From positions 90,457 through 143,288 of the forward strand of contig QHBO01000031.1 of the NCBI GenBank assembly GCA_003243965.1: a stretch of 52,832 bases of DNA, in the 5' to 3' direction. The DNA comes from Chloroflexota bacterium (GTDB taxonomy: Bacteria; Chloroflexota; Limnocylindria; QHBO01). A model generated the notes under the pieces. The model saw nothing but the letters and a program-made list of their open reading frames with translations, did not search any database and was not told where the DNA came from. Every line of letters begins with the position of its first letter. Position 1 is the stretch's first letter. Of this stretch, positions 50,630-52,832 are shown piece by piece. Made by a program: the position numbers and the translations under genes.

Positions 50630-52147
50630 CTAGGGAAGGAAGCCCGTGCTCGTGGATCCGACCGGGTGATGCATGTGCTCGTACCCCGGGTTCGGAAGCG
50701 CGACATACGGGAAGCTGGACAGGAACGGCCTGTCGTTCTGGTTGACGCCGTCCCCGACCTGATTGTTCGGAGAATTGTTGGGCGTGAACGACTTGTAGAC
50801 CGAGTTGACGAACGCGCCGTAGCCATCGGCGATGGCGCGCAGCTCGATGTCGGTGACGTCGTCGGTGAGGCGACGACCATTCGGGAACCCGGCCAGGTCG
50901 CCATCCAGGACGCCGAGCCGAGAGCACTTCCCGGTGTCATCGGTCGCGCTGTCGGCGGTGCACGGCGCGATCGCCATGTTCAGCCGCAGCATGTCCGCGT
51001 GCGCCGGTCCGGTGCTGTTCAGGTTGTGGCCTCCCGGCAGGGGCAGCCCCTGCAGGAGGATCTGCTCGATATCCTCGCGGTGCGTCGTCCGGGCATTCGG
51101 CAAGCTCGGGTAGAGCAGGTTCACGAGACCTGCAAGCTCGAGCGGCGTGGAGCCGGTGCCGTAGTACTTCTCGAACTGGCGGTCGTCCTTTGGCTGCTGG
51201 GAGTTCCAGTAGTCCTTCATGCCGACCGGGATGATCACCTCGTTGACGAGCGGGTTGCCCAGGCGCGAAATCTGGCGCCAGGGACCGCTGTTCGAGGTGG
51301 TGCCATTGAGGTTCAGGACGCGGGTCGACTGCCGGCTGGCGGTCGCCCAGACACCGATCACGGCGTTCGAGGCGTCCATGCTGGTGGGTGCCACGCCATT
51401 CCGCGACAGGAGCTTCTTGGGAACCTGGATCGCAATGGAGTGGGTGTTGAACCCGCCCACACCGTCGACGCCGGGAGCGGTTCCCAGCGGGATCAGGTGC
51501 GCGGCGTTGAATGGGCGAAGGCCGCCGAGGTCGAAGATCGACCCGAGGTCCACGAAGAATGGGTCGTCACGCGGCCCGGCAAAGACCTTTCCGCCGCCGC
51601 CCGCCATCGAGGCGGTCGCGCCGCTCGCGAGCGTCCCGTAGTTGGGGGTCGATCGCGGACCGATGTTCGCCGGAGCGACGACGCCATTCCCCAGCACCAG
51701 GCGTGACCCGGTGCGGTCGATGCGTGTCACGCTGTAGGTCTGGCGGATGTTCCAGTCCGGATCGGTCAGCGACGTGATCGGGCCGGTGTTGTACAGGAAC
51801 GTGGCGGGGTTGCGGATGCTCGTCCGGAAGCGGAACTGGTACGTGACATCCGGGACAGCGTCGCCGGTGTTGTCGACCTTGATTTCGTACAGGACGTTGG
51901 GATCGAAGTTCGAGAAGTTCGGGCCGCCGGCCGGCTCCTCGAGCGGGATGTAGTCGGCCACGATCGTCACCGTGTCCGGCCTGTCCGGACTGACGAACGC
52001 GTAGAGATCGGTGTTGTCGGCCGTCGGGTCGTTCGCGATGAGTGGTGCTTCGCGGTGGCTCGAGGCGAGGCTCGCCTGCGGCATCGCGAAGAGGCTCAGC
52101 GTGATCAGCCCGATGACGAGCCGTGCGCCGGGATGCTTCTTGCGCAT
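50630..52147 (-). CDS. secreted DUF4331 family protein
   Basis: 505 residues, PF14224. A signal peptide (about 1-30, cleavage near ASLAS) is followed by SHREAPLIANDPTADNTDLY, the hallmark of the family (SHREAP, DPxADNTD). Further features are FDLGGLRPFNAAHLIPLG, the NxHSIAIQVPK segment and NPLVNEVIIPVGMKDYWN. The family is exported and of unknown function. It is first in the run of same-strand genes with the TPR lipoprotein and the NicO-type transporter. The ATG at 52147 is chosen because GGAG lies 6 nt before it and the signal starts there; the longer frame has no signal. Confidence 0.9.
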   Translation of the reverse strand: MRKKHPGARLVIGLITLSLFAMPQASLASSHREAPLIANDPTADNTDLYAFVSPDRPDTVTIVADYIPLEEPAGGPNFSNFDPNVLYEIKVDNTGDAVPDVTYQFRFRTSIRNPATFLYNTGPITSLTDPDWNIRQTYSVTRIDRTGSRLVLGNGVVAPANIGPRSTPNYGTLASGATASMAGGGGKVFAGPRDDPFFVDLGSIFDLGGLRPFNAAHLIPLGTAPGVDGVGGFNTHSIAIQVPKKLLSRNGVAPTSMDASNAVIGVWATASRQSTRVLNLNGTTSNSGPWRQISRLGNPLVNEVIIPVGMKDYWNSQQPKDDRQFEKYYGTGSTPLELAGLVNLLYPSLPNARTTHREDIEQILLQGLPLPGGHNLNSTGPAHADMLRLNMAIAPCTADSATDDTGKCSRLGVLDGDLAGFPNGRRLTDDVTDIELRAIADGYGAFVNSVYKSFTPNNSPNNQVGDGVNQNDRPFLSSFPYVALPNPGYEHMHHPVGSTSTGFLP

Positions 52148-52488
52148 CTCATGCTCCCTAATCGGTAGAGATCCCCCCAACCGTCGGTCGATGCCGACAC
52201 TTGATGCCGTTCGAAGGGCGTCCTCCTTGTCTCCCTCGCGCTCCTCGCGGCGAGACCTCGACGCTGGGCGAGAGATGCGCCGATGGCCTCGTCTGCCCTT
52301 GCGTTGCAAGAGAGCCGCTGACCCCGGTACGGGGAGGACGGCGCGGCGTATCAGTTCCGGGCTCACCGCCCTGGGTGGCGCCGCCACGAGCCTCAGGCTG
52401 CGGTGAGTGGCCCGTTCCGTGCGGCTGGCGCGGTTCGTGAGGGCGCGGGCTCAATGCGCGCGGAACGGCCGCGCTGGTCGCGGCTGCG
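52148..52488. other. 341-bp intergenic region without a gene
   Basis: Open frames here are Arg/Pro/Gly-rich and unlike proteins. It holds the leader of the DUF4331 gene (GGAG near 52156) and a CCCCG-GTA-CGGGG hairpin at 52322-52334. I see no other feature. Confidence 0.5.
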
Positions 52489-52680
52489 CTATCGGATCGT
52501 GGACTGCGTGAGCGAAGGGGTGGCAGGGAACTCCGGTGGGCCGCCGGCTGCGTTCATCGCCCAGCTCATCGCGAGCCACACGCCCGCGACGCCGAGCACG
52601 ATCGCCGCCGCCAAGAGCAGCACCGCACGCAGCGTTGGCTCCCGATAGGGCCTGCCGGCGCCGTCGAATGCCCCGCTCAC
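52489..52680 (-). CDS. 63-residue single-TM protein
   Basis: A GTG start at 52680 lies 6 nt after the -10 of a promoter with a perfect TTGACA -35. A polar first part (SGAFDGAGRPYREPT) leads to one membrane helix (about 18-40, AVLLLAAAIVLGVAGVWLAM) and a proline/serine tail (GGPPEFPATPSLTQSTIR). No family is recognised. The promoter carries a 20-bp palindrome over its -10, so the gene is probably under strong repression. Longer upstream starts run through the inverted repeat and are unlikely. Confidence 0.55.
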   Translation of the reverse strand: MSGAFDGAGRPYREPTLRAVLLLAAAIVLGVAGVWLAMSWAMNAAGGPPEFPATPSLTQSTIR

Positions 52681-52681
52681 C

Positions 52682-52715
52682 CCGCAGGTATGAACCTGCG
52701 GCCACTGACTGTCAA
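52682..52715 (-). promoter_or_regulatory. promoter with operator palindrome over the -10
   Basis: Minus strand: TTGACA (52715-52710), 17 nt, CATACC (52692-52687), then 6 nt to the GTG at 52680. CCGCAGGTTCATACCTGCGG (52701-52682) is an 8-bp-arm palindrome with a 4-nt centre covering the -10. Confidence 0.7.
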
Positions 52716-52716
52716 C

Positions 52717-52774
52717 GAGGGCCCGCTCACTTCGAGAGGGCTGCACATCCCTGCGCCGAAGTGAACGGGCCCTC
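52717..52774. repeat. 58-bp inverted repeat (18-bp arms)
   Basis: GAGGGCCCGCTCACTTCG (52717-52734) pairs with CGAAGTGAACGGGCCCTC (52757-52774) except for two central bases; 22-nt spacer. Lies 20 bp after a minus-strand TAG (52796-52794) that could end a gene beyond the right edge, so it may be that gene's terminator stem. Confidence 0.7.
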
Positions 52775-52832
52775 TGGCGGTGCTTTACCGCAGCTAAGCC
52801 GCCGGTGGGCCGCTAGCCGCTGAAGTCCTCGG

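Noticed and set aside
52158-52454. 98-codon minus-strand frame upstream of the DUF4331 gene
   Set aside because: Pro/Arg/Gly-rich, no ribosome site, no recognisable structure.
52701-52707. GCCACTG resembling a cobalamin riboswitch element
   Set aside because: No other B12-box parts are nearby and the order is wrong; it is a chance heptamer within the promoter spacer.
1-52832. CRISPR arrays, transposase genes, tRNA or rRNA genes
   Set aside because: No repeated spacer pattern, no DDE or tyrosine/serine recombinase motifs, and no cloverleaf T-loop signatures were seen on either strand by eye.

Overview
The window is a dense, GC-rich (roughly 70%), non-mobile chromosomal segment with no rRNA, tRNA, CRISPR array or insertion sequence that I can see. 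Gene content suggests a Chloroflexota bacterium of the Limnocylindria/Ellin6529 kind, with an actinobacterial-type lineage as the alternative. The pointers are an Actinobacteria-like qcrCAB (diheme cytochrome c with a C-terminal anchor, three-helix Rieske protein, long cytochrome b with a PDWY loop), actinobacterial-type glycogen enzymes, stand-alone LigD polymerase, and many GTG/TTG starts with a -10 box placed directly before the start codon. The taxonomic call is inference.

Layout. 1-541: 3' end of an FAD oxidoreductase. 546-6171 (minus): HTH/acidic protein, a small four-helix membrane protein, then the qcrC-qcrA-qcrB cytochrome bcc complex. 6267-8453 (plus): alpha-glucan phosphorylase. 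8450-11052 (minus): M23 peptidase with coiled coil, and a YihY family membrane protein. 11104-16589: end-joining type LigD polymerase (plus), three very small minus-strand genes, a GNAT acetyltransferase, a DUF885 peptidase-like protein and a stand-alone ATP-dependent DNA ligase. 16635-19073 (plus): beta-CASP metallo-beta-lactamase RNase and a GT87-like membrane protein. 19291-23748 (minus): giant Lhr helicase with a LexA/SOS-type box over its promoter. 23895-34560 (mainly plus): VIT1/CCC1 transporter, MFS transporter, glycogen synthase-like GT4 (minus), esterase, response regulator/histidine kinase pair, FAH hydrolase, DinB-like protein, six-hairpin glycosidase, AI-2E type permease. 34554-36956: secreted phosphoesterase with a Pho-box-like repeat, and a YpfJ zinc peptidase. 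36953-42376 (minus): sugar/polyol catabolic cluster (Gfo/Idh/MocA dehydrogenase, ABC binding protein, two permeases, transaldolase). 42647-44316 (plus): disulfide flavoprotein and the stub of a phytoene-desaturase-like gene. 44319-52147 (minus): NRAMP-like transporter, a single-TM helical protein, anti-sigma/ECF sigma pair, a HupE/NicO transporter with EF-hand and His-rich loop, a TPR lipoprotein and a secreted DUF4331 protein. 52489-52680 (minus): a small membrane protein under an operator-like palindrome.

How the genes fit together. The glucan phosphorylase, GT4 synthase and glycosidase form a dispersed glycogen set. LigD, the ligase, Lhr and an SOS box point to DNA repair. The 36.9-42.4 kb cluster imports and oxidises a sugar or polyol; it has two permeases and a binding protein but no ATPase. 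The last 8 kb is a one-strand run of metal-transport-like genes around an ECF sigma factor and is the best candidate for an undescribed functional unit.

Transcription signals. At least eleven genes have a TANNNT -10 hexamer 5-11 nt before the chosen start codon, so leaderless or near-leaderless mRNAs look common. Convergent genes usually abut or overlap (CTAG four-base overlaps, one 118-bp overlap), leaving little room for terminators.
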